This document shows positions 20,039 through 30,367 of a stretch of 64,000 nucleotides of DNA, one piece after another. The notes under the pieces were generated by a model. The model ran no database searches. It saw nothing but the letters and a program-made list of their open reading frames with translations, and had not been told where the DNA came from. The position numbers and the translations under genes are program-made. The stretch comes from Aphanomyces cochlioides (Eukaryota > Oomycota > Saprolegniomycetes > Saprolegniales > Verrucalvaceae), in contig JAHQRK010000025.1 of assembly GCA_019828595.1 (NCBI GenBank), positions 930,001 through 994,000 of the forward strand. The letters are read 5' to 3'. Numbering within the stretch: the first letter of the stretch is position 1; each line of letters opens with the position of its first letter.

Positions 20039-21242
20039 CTACTGGGTGCTGCCTTTTCCTTGCGATCGAGGGGAGAAACGCACTCGTTCGCTTTGTCCAC
20101 GGCCGGGAAAACTTTGACTTTCCATGCGGGGATAACTTCGTCGTGGTGACATCTCACGGCGACGCGAGTCGCTTCGTTGTGGACAACTTCGGGCAAAATG
20201 ACCCGGCTGCTTGCATTCGTAGCAGCGCTTGTCTGGTGGAGTCTGACCGGCTTGATAACGCTGGGGTATTTGACCCATGGACGAAATGTCCATGTCCATG
20301 GAGACGGATGCGCTGGCACGCGCCAAGTTTTGGGAGAAGTCTTCAGATAATGCGATGCTGACGGCTTCGTCAAACGTTTCAGGGTATCGACGGAATAGTT
20401 CCGTCCGGGCTGGGCCCTTGTTCAAACCGTTCATAAATACGGTCACCCGCGTGGATTCGGGGAGAGACCTCTTATCGTTCATGCTCGCATGGAGGTAGCG
20501 GAGTTCGTGAACGAACTCACGGATCGTCTGCTTCCCTTGAGCAGAGTTGAGGAAACGCGAGCCATTTCGGAAATCGCTGTTCGGTGGTAAGAAAGCTTTC
20601 TTCAGCTGACTTGCAAAGTCCTCCAATGTTGGAAAGCAGTTGGGGTTCCCCATGCGAAGGGAATACGCCCAGGCTTCAGCCCGTCCCTTCAGATGGGACA
20701 TGGCAAACGCCACCTTGATAGATTCCTTGCGGATGCATAGAGCATCCGCGGCGATGGTAACTTGCAATAACCACCTCATCACGTGGTCGGATTCTTGTCC
20801 ACTGAATTTTGACACGTCCAACTTGACGCCCTTGCTTTCGTGGCTATGACGGGTGTCATCGTCTTCAAACGACCCGTCTTCTCTTGATCGGAGCTGCGCA
20901 AAATGAGCTCGCGCTTGATACGCAGCGCATTCCTCGCATTTGTCGAAGCGCTTCTTCTTCACTGGCTTTCGAAGCCATGAGCGATACAATCTGACCCTCA
21001 AGGTCCAAGATTTGATTCTTCAGTTTTCACGAGGACTCTTCATGAAGAAGTGCGATATCATCGCGCTTCACCAATCTCGCGTTGGCAGCGTAACGACGAA
21101 TAACCTCAACGAGGTGGAGCAAGTGTTGCTCGTCGCGGTTCGACAGCATCACTGCGAGGACTTCATCTCCCATCAACTCCCGCAGACCTTCGAGCGTTCC
21201 ACGGTGGTCTTCGGTAAAGTAGGAAATGTATTCGATCGTCAT
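20039..21242 (-). pseudogene. Gypsy Gag with CCHC zinc knuckle
   Basis: The N-terminal frame starts at 21242 (MTIEYISYFTEDHRG) and stops at a TGA at 21027; a coiled-coil continues past it (LKNQILDLEGQIVSLMASK), and a frameshift near 20950 leads to the main frame. That part has the retrotransposon capsid pattern (VSKFSGQESDHVMRWLLQV, LKGRAEAWAY, FLNSAQGKQTIREFVHELR) and the zinc knuckle CYECKQPGHFARSC, then a basic Ser/Arg tail. Confidence 0.85.
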
Positions 21243-21276
21243 ATTCAGTCCTTGAACGAACTAGAGTGCTACCAGG

Positions 21277-21635
21277 TGTAACAGTGCTTGAGCGCAGAGG
21301 AAGTGTTAAACACACAAGCTTGTTAGCTGGCAAATTTAAGAGTGAGCTATCCTAACTGAATCGGCTCCAAACCGGCGACTGCGCTACTCGCAGCCGCGCT
21401 CTAACAACAGGCGATGTTCACGTCGTTCGACGTCGCGACTCACGCACCATTCTTCAATGGTAAAGCACTCGCTGCTTTACCCGCATACTTCTTCCTTGAC
21501 GAGCCACATCGCTCCGAGCTTCGTTGCTCACGCGTGTACACGCCTTGCGTCGCGTGAGCCTCGCTTGGAAGCTCACGGAGCTTCCAACTTCAATCTTCCT
21601 TCGATGAGTTCTTATAACCCGGTGTTCTAATAACA
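21277..21635 (-). repeat. Gypsy 5' LTR with primer-binding site next to it
   Basis: In element orientation the LTR probably begins TGTTATTAGAACACC at 21635 and ends ...CACTGTTACA at 21277. It is homologous over its second half to 3488-3703. Directly downstream CCTGGTAGCACTCTAG (21276-21261) contains a TGG-initial primer-binding site; I did not identify the tRNA. The start boundary is less certain than the end. Confidence 0.65.
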
Positions 21636-22251
21636 CGTCGTGATCTTGACGTGACTTCATTGGCTTGACTAGCAACGGCCCCGTTGCAGTAATCGCTTAC
21701 GACTCCCAGTTACTTCCACGAGTCGTACAGCCATCGATGCAGTCCGATCTACACATTGAAATTTTGTAGTAAGCAAGGCTGTGCATTTATCATTTACTAT
21801 ACAAAAGCGGAAACAACCTCCAACCTTCCTCTCGTTGGTAGAATGGAACAACCATCAATTTACTCGACTGAGTAATCTTTTTCTTCTATACCTAAGAAGT
21901 CGTTCCTCGTGATCAAAACAGGAAAGTGCAGAGTTTGGTTGGCGTCTTTTCTATGTGAAATCGTTCAAACGGAGTTCCATCATTAGACCTGCGTAGTTCT
22001 GTACTTGAGGTAGATCCGACTACCGCAAAGAAATGCCAATCTTCGACAAAGATGTTGCATAGTAAAGTCCAAAATCACTGTCTGACCGTGACATCAGGAA
22101 GGTTGTTGGGTCGGTCGTTAATTTGTGAAAACGTTCGATTTGTACGCACTATACTGCATTTTATTTGAAGTCTAATACAAATCCAGAAGAGATATAAACA
22201 AACGAAACCAATGTAGGAATTGTGGCTCAACAGAGAGAGAAATATTATCAT
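21636..22251. other. Intergenic, no recognisable gene
   Basis: AT-rich, small unrelated frames only. Confidence 0.4.
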
Positions 22252-22450
22252 TTTCAACCAAATTTGTGGTTTTGACCAAAATGCGAATTCATTTTCAAAT
22301 CGATTTCATGATACTGAAGTGGTGTGTGTCAGTGTGTGTTTTGTGTGAGTCAGGTAGCTGATCGATTCTGATTGGCTGAATAATTTTAATTCTAGCCAAT
22401 AAGAGAAGCCCGTTCGATTCGGAATCGATTCGAAACCTCGGTCGATTCAA
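22252..22450. repeat. Dispersed CCAAT-rich promoter-like module, copy 2
   Basis: Same block order as 815-1090: TTTCAACCAAATTTGTGGTT, GTGTGTCAGTGTGTGTTTTG, TCTGATTGGCTGA, TCTAGCCAATAAGAG, CCCGTTCGATTCGG and AAACCTCGG. Stops short of the LRR relic that follows. Confidence 0.65.
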
Positions 22451-22623
22451 ACCGTTCCTCACAATTTTGTATCAAAAGCACAATAACTCTACGACGATCT
22501 TGACTGACCATTGGATGACTTAAGGAAGGGACTACACAACAGGTTGAGAGAACAGCCTGTCAGTGATCGATGCTACATATTTTTGAGGTATTGAAGTATT
22601 GCAATTTCAAGCGATGGTATATC

Positions 22624-23858
22624 TCATAGATCTACACTCAGTGGTAAACTGCAACGAAATGAATCAGTTAGAAGAGGTGAATAGACTTTTTGTTCAACTA
22701 ATTCCATGCAGTCATGACAGCGACAACTCGCATCGTGTTCATTCGTCGAAATGCAAACGTGTGTCACGGAAGCAGGGGCAGCTACTACAATGACCAATAT
22801 GCCCGCACAAAGCAAACAATTGCCAGACAAGTTGATTTTCTTGAGCAAACTCATACAGCGAATGCCCTCGGCCAGCCGAATCGCTTCGTGGTCTCTCATG
22901 CGGTTTAAGCACAAGTCCAATTCTTCCAAATGCGCCTGCTGGAATGAGCATCTCCCAAATTGCAAAATTGGCAAAAGTGACATAGCCAATCAACAATAGT
23001 TTGTTTTCTTTTGGATGGAGTAAAGACTGAACTAATGATCGGGCGAGCTCACATAAATCGTGTACAACCAGATCAAGCTCCCTCGGCACAGCAACCATAC
23101 GAATGCCATATATCTTGGGTCTCCACAATTATAAACTCAATTCAGAGCCACGATACTTACAATACCCATCACATGAAATATTGGACGCTTGAATCGAAGT
23201 CTTGGGCAGTTGTCGAGCTGAGCAGAGCTGTTGCGACCTGATCCCGCAGAGACAAATCTTCCCACGTGAAAGATTTAATATGAAAGTATTCAGTGGGCTG
23301 CACACTCAAGAAGATTTTTCGCCATGGAGATTGTCATCATACAATGGTCGGTATGGTCATCTTCAAACGTACTAATGAACTCAGTGCGGGGCTCGTTGCG
23401 GCAAATTGAACGATGACTGAAGCCAAGAGATGCATTGTCCCAATACAAATAGACCAAGTGGTTGAAATGAGGTAAATTCGCAGTCAGCATTGAAACATCA
23501 CTGGTTGAAGTGTGATGTGCTGCACAGCTCACCGCTGTCAATAGAAAAAGCCGAGTCGTGGATGCAGCCACAGCGGATCGACAGTTTTCTCCACACAGAT
23601 AACTGAATAGAATTCGGCAATACGTTTGACGTGTGAACGAGAAACTTCATCCAACCTTCTCAAGCTCAAGCTACATCATGGTCGGATACCATTCAAGCAG
23701 TTTCAATTGCCATAGATGTTCCTATGGACCCATGACATTAGCAGGACGCAACGCCGTCAAAAACAACTCCAACGTGGTCCACTCGAAGGGATGAAAAATG
23801 CAATCTTGACCACAATATCCAAAGGAAGTTTTGTCATCTCACGCTTCTGTTTCTTCGT
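22624..23858 (-). pseudogene. A-type F-box-like/LRR pseudogene
   Basis: The family start codon is mutated: ACG at 23856-23858 precedes AAG AAA CAG AAG (KKQKRE). The N-terminal F-box-like part, the KYY block and the HCTITTSMA region (MTISMAKNLLE) are readable in shifting frames between 23845 and 23290. 23128-22739 and 22989-22624 carry ARSLVQSLLHPKENKLLLIG, then QAHLEELDLCLNRMRDHE, LKKINLSGN and AAPASVTHVCIST. At least four frameshifts. Its 5' end faces the plus-strand fragment at 23928, so the two are head-to-head. Confidence 0.85.
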
Positions 23859-23927
23859 TCCTACTCTCTCAGAAGTCGGAACAATGAAGAGTGTCAAGTT
23901 TTGTCGTGGCAAATTCTATCAAAAGGT

Positions 23928-24150
23928 CACTGCTTCCTTTGGATATTGTGGTCGAGATTGCGCTTTTCATCCCAGGGTGGAGCACGTTGGAGTTGTTTTT
24001 GAGGGCGTTGCGTCCTGCAAATGCCTTGGATCCATTCAAACATCAAGTGGAAACTTAAACTTGACATTGGTGGAGGAAACCTCTCGTCGCCGTGTCGAAT
24101 GTATCGCAAACTATTCGGGTTTGCTTTGCCAGTATTCAACTTCTTCATCT
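23928..24150 (+). pseudogene. A-type LRR N-terminal fragment
   Basis: Plus-strand codons LDIVVEIALFIPGWSTLELF, LRALRPANAL, then after a deletion the LNLTLVEETSRRRVECIANY block. Only the first quarter of the gene remains; the following 120 bases have no family match. Confidence 0.8.
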
Positions 24151-24274
24151 TCATTGTCGCAATATCTCGTTCGACAAAACTATCGATCTGCTGTTAACAA
24201 AAGTTAACCAAATATTTTTACTGAATAGTGGATCCAGGTCTTGTTTTCTTATCAATGGAAAAGATTAATGGTCT

Positions 24275-25633
24275 TTACATGGCCATCTCAAGTAATTCGC
24301 CGTAGTCGTGAGAGAAACGAGTCGCAGCGAGATCGTTCATCGAGTAGCAAATGTAAATGTGATTCACGGTAGCTGGGGCTGCTGCAACGATGACCGTCAT
24401 ACCAGCATAACCTAAACGGTTGCCTTCCAAGACGATTTTCTTGAGCGACTTCATGCAGCGTATACCTTCCGCCAGCAGAATCGCCTCGTGGTCTCTCATG
24501 TGGTTCCATCCTATGTTCAATTCTTCCAAATGTGACTGTTGCAAATAAGGAACGAGCATCTCCCAAATCACACCATCGGTAAATATGCCATAGCCACTCA
24601 ACCGAAGTTTCTTTACTTTCGAATTGAGCAAGGGTTGAAAGAAAGGTTCAACAAGTCCACTCAAATCTCTGGTGATTTCGTCCAGGTTTAGTTCCTCGAC
24701 CGGCACAACAACAGTTTCAACGCCATATCTTGTGGGGTTGTACAAGTCCAAAGACACTTCAGAGTCATAATAAAACCCACAGGATCCTTCGAATGAAATG
24801 TTGGATGCTGCAATGCCAAATATCATGAAGCGCTGGATCGATGTGTTGTTGAGCAGAGCTGTTGCGACCTGATCCCGCAGAGATAAGTCTTCCCATGTGA
24901 AATCGGCAATGACAAGGTGATCAATGGGCTGCAACGTAATCCACTTGAGAAGAGCCTCTGCCATAGACCTTGTGATAGTACAATGATCACCCTGGTTTCC
25001 TTCAAAGGTATCGATATGTAATTGTCTGAGTGTAGAACTCGTTGCGGCAAATTGAAAGATAGCTGACGTCAAAGTTGGGCTGCAATCATGCCAAGTCAAC
25101 TTGACCAGGTACTTGTAATGAGGTAGATGTTCAATCAGGAACGAGGCGCCGCTGTGTGGATTGTTGTGTTCTGCGTTGGTCACCGCTGTCAATCGAAAAT
25201 TCTTCCACTGCGTCAACCATTCAAAGTCAGGCGTCGTGTCGTTGTGCCATCGCCACCATTGAATACAAGTCGAGGAATTGGTATGCTGTCGCAGCCACAA
25301 TGGATCGACAATTTTGTCTACTCGAATAACTGAATAGTATTTTGCAAGGCATTCGACATGTGAGCGAGAGGGTTCATCCAATTTTCTCAAGCTCAAATGT
25401 GGCCACAAGTCGCGGGGATTCCATTTGAGCTCTTTCAATTGCCAGAGATGTTCCAATGGACCCAAGGCATTCGCATGACGCAATGCCTTCATGAACACCT
25501 CTAGTGTGCTCCACTCGGGAATGAAGAAAGCAACCTTGATCACCATATCCAAAGGAAGCTGTGGCATCTCTCGCTTCTGCTTCTTCATTGTCCACAATTC
25601 CATCACATGGTCTCTCGTGTATTGACAGCACAA
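24275..25633 (-). CDS. A-type F-box-like/LRR protein, intact reading frame
   Basis: 452 aa from 25633; paralogs favour the inner Met at 25588 (MKKQKREMPQLPLDMV), giving 437 aa. F-box-like segment residues 10-60 (IKVAFFIPEWSTLEVF, ANALGPLEHLWQLKEL), LWPHLSL, AKYYSVIRVDK, TQWKNFRLTAV, IFQFAATSSTL, HCTITRSMAEALLKWITL, LRDQVATALL, VEELNLDEITRDLSGLV. Then LRR blocks SKVKKLRLSGYGIF, SHLEELNIGWNHM, LKKIVLEGNRLGYAGM and AAPATVNHIYIC. No signal peptide, so probably cytosolic. A substrate-recognition role in an SCF-type ligase is a family-based guess. It is divergent with the gene at 25810, the two start codons being only 222 bp apart. Best example of the family in the window. Confidence 0.85.
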   Translation of the reverse strand: MCCQYTRDHVMELWTMKKQKREMPQLPLDMVIKVAFFIPEWSTLEVFMKALRHANALGPLEHLWQLKELKWNPRDLWPHLSLRKLDEPSRSHVECLAKYYSVIRVDKIVDPLWLRQHTNSSTCIQWWRWHNDTTPDFEWLTQWKNFRLTAVTNAEHNNPHSGASFLIEHLPHYKYLVKLTWHDCSPTLTSAIFQFAATSSTLRQLHIDTFEGNQGDHCTITRSMAEALLKWITLQPIDHLVIADFTWEDLSLRDQVATALLNNTSIQRFMIFGIAASNISFEGSCGFYYDSEVSLDLYNPTRYGVETVVVPVEELNLDEITRDLSGLVEPFFQPLLNSKVKKLRLSGYGIFTDGVIWEMLVPYLQQSHLEELNIGWNHMRDHEAILLAEGIRCMKSLKKIVLEGNRLGYAGMTVIVAAAPATVNHIYICYSMNDLAATRFSHDYGELLEMAM

Positions 25634-25647
25634 CTGTCAAGAGTCTA

Positions 25648-26523
25648 CCTTGTCCCATCTTCAACTGCTGTCCATGTAGTAGTTATATTATAATTTCTTC
25701 AAGGAGTACGTCATCTTGCGAACATTCCGTAAGTAATGAGAGACGATGTGGTGGAATTGCCACGGCAGAACGTGATACTCTCCCTTTTTCATCTGCCGAG
25801 ACTGAAGAAATGACAAACCCAAACCGAGAGATGCCACTGCTTCCTTTGGATATTGTGGTCAAAGTTGCGTTCTTCATCCCCAAGTGGACCACGTTGGAGT
25901 TGTTTTTGACGGCGTTGCGTCCTGCTAATGTCTTGGGTCCATTGGAACATCTGTGTCAATTGAAACAGCTCAAGTGGAATCCCAGCAACTTGTGGCCACG
26001 ATTAAACTTGACAATGATGAATGAAGCTTCTCGATCGCATGTCGAATGTGTCGCAAAGTATTATCCAGTTATTCAAGTGGACAAATCTGTCGATCCGTCG
26101 TGGCTACGGCGATACGTCCATCCCTCAACTTGCATTGAATGGTATCGATCGTTCTTCGACGAGACGTCCGACTGTGAATGGTTGACTCAATGAAAGAATT
26201 TTCGATTGACAATGGTGAAGAATGCATCAGACCAGAATCCACACAATGGCGTCTCGTTGCTGATTGAACATCTGCCATATTACAAGTAATTGGTCAGCTT
26301 GACTTGGGTCAACTGCAATTCAGCTTTGACCTCAGCTATCTTTCAGTATGCTGCAACGAGCTCCACACTGAGGTCTCTCAACATTCGTACTTTTCAAGGT
26401 GGTCATGTTGACCATTGTACGATCTCAACCTCGATGGCGAATGATCTTCTTACGTGGATCACCATGCAGCCCATTCAAGACTTTTATATGGGATTTTTCA
26501 CATGGGAGGATTTATCTCTGTGG
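25648..26523 (+). repeat. Segment duplicated in inverted orientation at 61181-62047
   Basis: The 5' flank and first half of the LRR gene here are nearly identical, on the opposite strand, to 61181-62047. Visible differences are a 9-base indel (CTGTCCATG, near 25667) and a T/C change near 25694. All family codons, both internal stops and the antisense frames agree. Confidence 0.9.
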
Positions 26524-27158
26524 GATTTGGTCGCAACGGCTCTTCTCGGCAGTCCAACACTCAAACGCTTCAAAAATTTTCGTATTGATGTGTCCAATAC
26601 TTTATTGGACGGACAATGCGGGTGTCATGGCTCTGGATTGATGATAGTCTTTGGATTTCCCAGGAGATATGGCGCTACAGCGAATGCTCCAGTGGAGGAG
26701 CTAGATCTGGTGGACTTGACTAGAGATTTGAGTCGTCTTGTTCGAACTTTCTTTCAATCCTTGCTCAACCCGAAAGTGAAGGAACTTTTGCTGTGTGGCC
26801 ACGGAAATTTTACCAATTGTGTTATCTGGGAGATGCTTATTCCGTATTTGCCGCAGTCACATTTGGAAGAATTGGACTTGCAATGGAACTTCATGAAAGA
26901 CCACGAAGCAATTTTTTTGGCGGAAGGAATACGTTCGATGAGATCGCTCAAGAAAATGAATTTGGAAAGGAACGATTTGGGTTATGTGGGTACGAAGTCC
27001 CTCGTTGCAGCCGCCCCAGCATCCGTGAAAGATATTTTGATTTACTATTCGAAAAACAATCTCTTTGAGACTTGTGCCCCTCACGAATGCAACGAATTAC
27101 TCGAGTTGGCGAAGTCAAAGTCAATCAAACTTTTCAATAACTGTGGGATCAATTCATA
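25810..27158 (+). pseudogene. A-type F-box-like/LRR gene with two in-frame stops
   Basis: From the ATG at 25810 (MTNPNREMPLLPLDIV) the frame is complete to 27158 except for TGA at 26191 (replacing the Trp of TQWKNF) and TAA at 26287 (in LPYYK-LVSLTW). All other family blocks are present: KVAFFIPKWTTLELF, AKYYPVIQVDK, HCTISTSMANDLLTWI, RRYGATANAPVEELDL, HLEELDLQWNFM, LKKMNLERNDLGYVG and AAPASVKDILIYYS. The lack of frameshifts suggests recent inactivation. Divergent partner of the gene ending at 25633. Confidence 0.9.
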
Positions 27159-27810
27159 GATCCACAATTTTCGGTGTTGGTTTGCAGTAGAACGATGACA
27201 TTAATCCAGGTAAAGTACACTGCGGATCTCCATTTTGATTGACAAATGTCGATGTTGATAAAATGCATGGAATCCCGGCAGTAATAGTTTGAAGGACGGT
27301 CCTTTAGACCATAACCGGCCCGCCATATTTTTAGTGCATTGTGAATTATTTCAACGTTCGAATCGATGTTGTCTTTACGGGGGACATCTTGTGTTTCGTA
27401 AATTACGACGCACATTGCTCAGGAAGTATTCAATCGCCAGACTACCCAAAAAAGAAGTTAAATCAAAGTCTGAAGTTATCAAAGTGATTGAAATTTTGAA
27501 CACACCATTCTCTGTTCCATTGATTACTCTTTCAGGAACGATCCTACACCTCCAGAGAGACTACAAATTTAGACGAGAAGATAGCTAATCGGTGTTGAGA
27601 TGTCATCACTCATACTCACGACTACTAAAGCTTGAATATACTGATAGCTGATCGAACTGTAGTAATCCGCAGTCGAGTGTGTCTGTTTTCCCTTGCGTTT
27701 GCTCATTCTGCGCATGAAGTGCTTACACACTTGAAAGCATGATACGAAACACGGTCTTTGTCATGAACACCTCTTGACTCAAACAAACAACGAATGTATA
27801 TTAAAATCTA
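27159..27810. other. Intergenic between convergent LRR genes
   Basis: Small frames at 27149-27415 (-) and 27289-27588 (+) overlap antisense and show no family resemblance. Confidence 0.4.
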
Positions 27811-29058
27811 TTATTGCAGCTGAATGGACTTTGCAGAAGCTAGCGTTTTTACTTCTTCAAAACCCCCGAGATAGCTCGCACCAAATACAATCCTTTTCAC
27901 AGATCGAGGAGCTGCCTTAATGATAGCCATCTTGCCATCAAAGCGTAAATAGTTTTGCACCAAATTGATTTTCGAGAGATTTTTCATTTCACAAATACAT
28001 TGGGCCAGTCGAGTGACATCTCTGTCAGTGATGTTATTGCTCTTCAAATCCAATTCCTCCAAATGGCACAGGGGCAAGAATGGAAGAATCAAATCCCAGA
28101 TAAAACTCGATCCAAAGATCTCATGGCCACGCAATTTGAGCGTCTTCACTTTGGAGCCAAGTAAATTGTCAAGAAATGGCCGTAGATATTCGCTCAAGTC
28201 ACTGGTTACTTCAGTTTGGTAAAGCAGTCTTGATGATCCAAACTTTAATTTTAGCACATCACCTCGACGACGACAATATCCACCGACTAAAACGGTGCCC
28301 ACATGCGTTCCGTAGATGCCAAACTCGATCAAAGTACTCTTTCCACACAGAGCTGAAGTAATTTGATCCCTCAATTGTGGCGTTTCCCATGTATATTGTC
28401 CCATTTCACAGAAAAGAATAGGCTGCGACTGAATCCACTGATAGAGATTGTTGGCCATACTTGTAGTTACCTTGCAATGTCTTGAACTTTGACGAGTGCG
28501 AGTCCAAACTGTGAGCTTTCGAAGGGTACAACTGGATGCTGCAAATTGCAAAATAGCTTGGGAGATCTCTTGGTTGCAATTTTTCCAGCTTAATTCGACA
28601 AGAAAGAGCGAGTGGGGTAAAATGTCAATGAGAAAGCTGCAATTGACACAAGAGTGCCTCGAAACATTTCTCACGGCTGTCATTCGGAATCTGGTCCAGA
28701 GTTTTCGCCACTTCCGGCCAAACTTATTGACATCACCAACCCATTGGATCGGTGTCGTTGAGCTAACGTATTGACAAAGCCATGTTGGATCCACTCGGTT
28801 GTACACAACAATATCCGAACAGTAGTTGATAGCTTGTTCCAAGTGCACCCGTGAAGCTTCATCCACGTCTTCCAATCTCAAATGAGGCCACTCGTCGGGA
28901 TACCAGCCTAGTTCCCGCAAGTGCAATAGATATCTTAGTTGTCCGATAGCATTGACGGGGCGAAGAGCTTGCAAGAACACTTCTAGTGTTCTCCATTCCG
29001 GAATGAAGGAGGCTACATGCACAACCATTTCCACTGGTAAGGAGGGAGCTTCTGACAT
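27811..29058 (-). CDS. A-type-related F-box-like/LRR protein, intact reading frame
   Basis: 415 aa beginning MSEAPSLPVEMVVHVASF, without the KKQKRE leader of typical A copies. Order: IPEWRTLEVFLQALRPVNAI, WPHLRLEDVDEASRVHLEQ, YCSDIVVYNRVDPTWL, FLIDILPHSLFLVELSWKNC, ILQFAASSCTLRKLTV, CKVTTSMANNLYQWI, LRDQITSALCGKSTLIEFG, then LRRs KVKTLKLRGHEIFGSSFIW, CHLEELDLKSNNITDRDV, LSKINLVQNYLRFDGKM and AAPRSVKRIVF. No signal peptide. It is the closest relative of the broken copy at 39327-39810. Intactness and distinct leader suggest it may be functional; the role is unknown beyond the family inference. Confidence 0.85.
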   Translation of the reverse strand: MSEAPSLPVEMVVHVASFIPEWRTLEVFLQALRPVNAIGQLRYLLHLRELGWYPDEWPHLRLEDVDEASRVHLEQAINYCSDIVVYNRVDPTWLCQYVSSTTPIQWVGDVNKFGRKWRKLWTRFRMTAVRNVSRHSCVNCSFLIDILPHSLFLVELSWKNCNQEISQAILQFAASSCTLRKLTVWTRTRQSSRHCKVTTSMANNLYQWIQSQPILFCEMGQYTWETPQLRDQITSALCGKSTLIEFGIYGTHVGTVLVGGYCRRRGDVLKLKFGSSRLLYQTEVTSDLSEYLRPFLDNLLGSKVKTLKLRGHEIFGSSFIWDLILPFLPLCHLEELDLKSNNITDRDVTRLAQCICEMKNLSKINLVQNYLRFDGKMAIIKAAPRSVKRIVFGASYLGGFEEVKTLASAKSIQLQ

Positions 29059-29506
29059 GCCTTGTCGTATCTTCCTTTTACTGAAGAAAAAATGAGCTCT
29101 TCGACTTCGACATAGAAAAGAAGATGGTTTTGTCTAAAACAATCAAACATCAATTGTCATATCAGTTACAAGAAGTCATACTAGTTCTATCACATTGCGG
29201 CCAAAATAATTTATCCAGCAATTCACTGTCAAGCTGTCACGTTGAAATTCGATTTCGTCAGCACAACTTGAGTATATCCTGTACCATTTGCAAGACAAAA
29301 TAGCTTTTCTATCGACATGGAAATTCTGTAAAAAGTAGTAAACAAATATTTAATATTTTGAACACAATATTGGCTCTGTCGTGCGCTGTCAATTCGTGAT
29401 TCGTTGCTTATTCATGGAATAGCAATTGGTTCGAATAGTTTAGCGGGGTTGTGACCCTGTCAAATGCATTAGTTCACCCTTTGTTTCGTCGACCTAGACA
29501 GTTGGA
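29059..29506. other. Shared upstream region of a divergent LRR pair
   Basis: AT-rich, no coding match. It lies between the minus-strand gene ending its 5' side at 29058 and the plus-strand relic starting at 29507, so it may once have held both promoters. Confidence 0.4.
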
Positions 29507-29965
29507 ATGAAGAAACAGAAGTGTGAGATGCAACAACTTCCTCTGAACATTGTGATTTCGATTGCGTTCTTTATCCCCGAGTGGAGCACATTGGAGATGT
29601 TGTCGATGCGTTCTGCTAATGCCTTGGGGCCACTGCAGACAACTCAGATGGAATCCCTGCAACTTGTGGCCACGTTTGAACTTGAGAGTGATGGACGAGC
29701 CCAGACGCTCCCATGTTGAATGCATCGCGAAGTATTATTCAGTCATCCAAGCGACAAAACTGTTGATCTGTCGTGGCTACAGCGATATATCCATCTATCG
29801 ACCTGCATTAAATGGCATCGATCGGTCTCCGACAAGACGTCTCACTTTCAGAGGACGCAAAGGAAGAAACTTCGATTGACAGAGATCCCGACGAGTGTGA
29901 GTCCAAACATTGGTGTGCCGTTGCTGATTGAACAGCTATCTCATTACATGTATCATGTTCCTTTC
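29507..29965 (+). pseudogene. A-type LRR N-terminal pseudogene
   Basis: ATG at 29507 with MKKQKCEMQQLPLNIV and SIAFFIPEWSTLEM, then deletions around the RPANALGPL block. It continues in other frames through NLWPRLNLRVMDEPRRSHVE, CIAKYYSVIQ, LSWLQRYIHLSTCIKWHRS and LLIEQLSHYMYHV. Family similarity ends near 29965. The LRR part is absent. Confidence 0.85.
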
Positions 29966-30114
29966 TTATTCCGGCAATTAATGATAAAGCAATTGTACTA
30001 TAGCGTTCGAAATTGGGAGTAGGCTATAAACTGACATGTGACAGTTGCGCTGTCGAAGACGACAACATGCGATGGAATGAAGTTTGCTTCAAGATTTTTT
30101 CCAATACTGTAGAA

Positions 30115-30210
30115 ATGAAGAAACAAAAGGGCGAGATACCGCAGCTTCATTTGGATATTCTGGTCAAGATTGCGTTCTTCATCTTAAGTAGAGCATATTG
30201 GAGTGTATAG
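30115..30210 (+). pseudogene. A-type LRR leader fragment
   Basis: MKKQKGEIPQLHLDILVKIA, FFILSRAYWS, then TAG. Only the first 30 codons of the family; a second independent N-terminal scrap 150 bp after the previous one. Confidence 0.75.
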
Positions 30211-30367
30211 CTGGTTGAAAAGATGGCCAAAGAGTGCCAAATTGGCAGTCTTTCGTTCTACACTGTATTAGCAGCATGAATTTATTAGTTACTAACTGAG
30301 AAAGTAGATCAGTGGCAACTTGCAAGTGGAGTGCGGAGTTTTGGATTGAACTCTGGCCTTCATTCCA

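Larger units (their letters stand above)
15980..21635 (-). mobile_element. Degraded Ty3/gypsy LTR retrotransposon, 3' end missing
   Basis: Order on the minus strand: LTR (21635-21277), Gag with CCHC zinc knuckle, aspartic protease, reverse transcriptase, RNase H, integrase. This RT-RH-IN order defines Ty3/gypsy. At least six frame breaks or stops interrupt the coding part. At about 15980 the pol C-terminus (FYVGKLKPYIPR) runs directly into the antisense of the RS-rich gene, and no 3' LTR is present. The element therefore cannot be autonomous. Confidence 0.9.

Noticed and set aside
25561..25809. N-terminal extension of the plus-strand LRR gene before the ATG at 25810
   Set aside because: The open frame upstream is the divergent gene's 5' region; paralogs start at the MxxxxREMPLLPLDI position.
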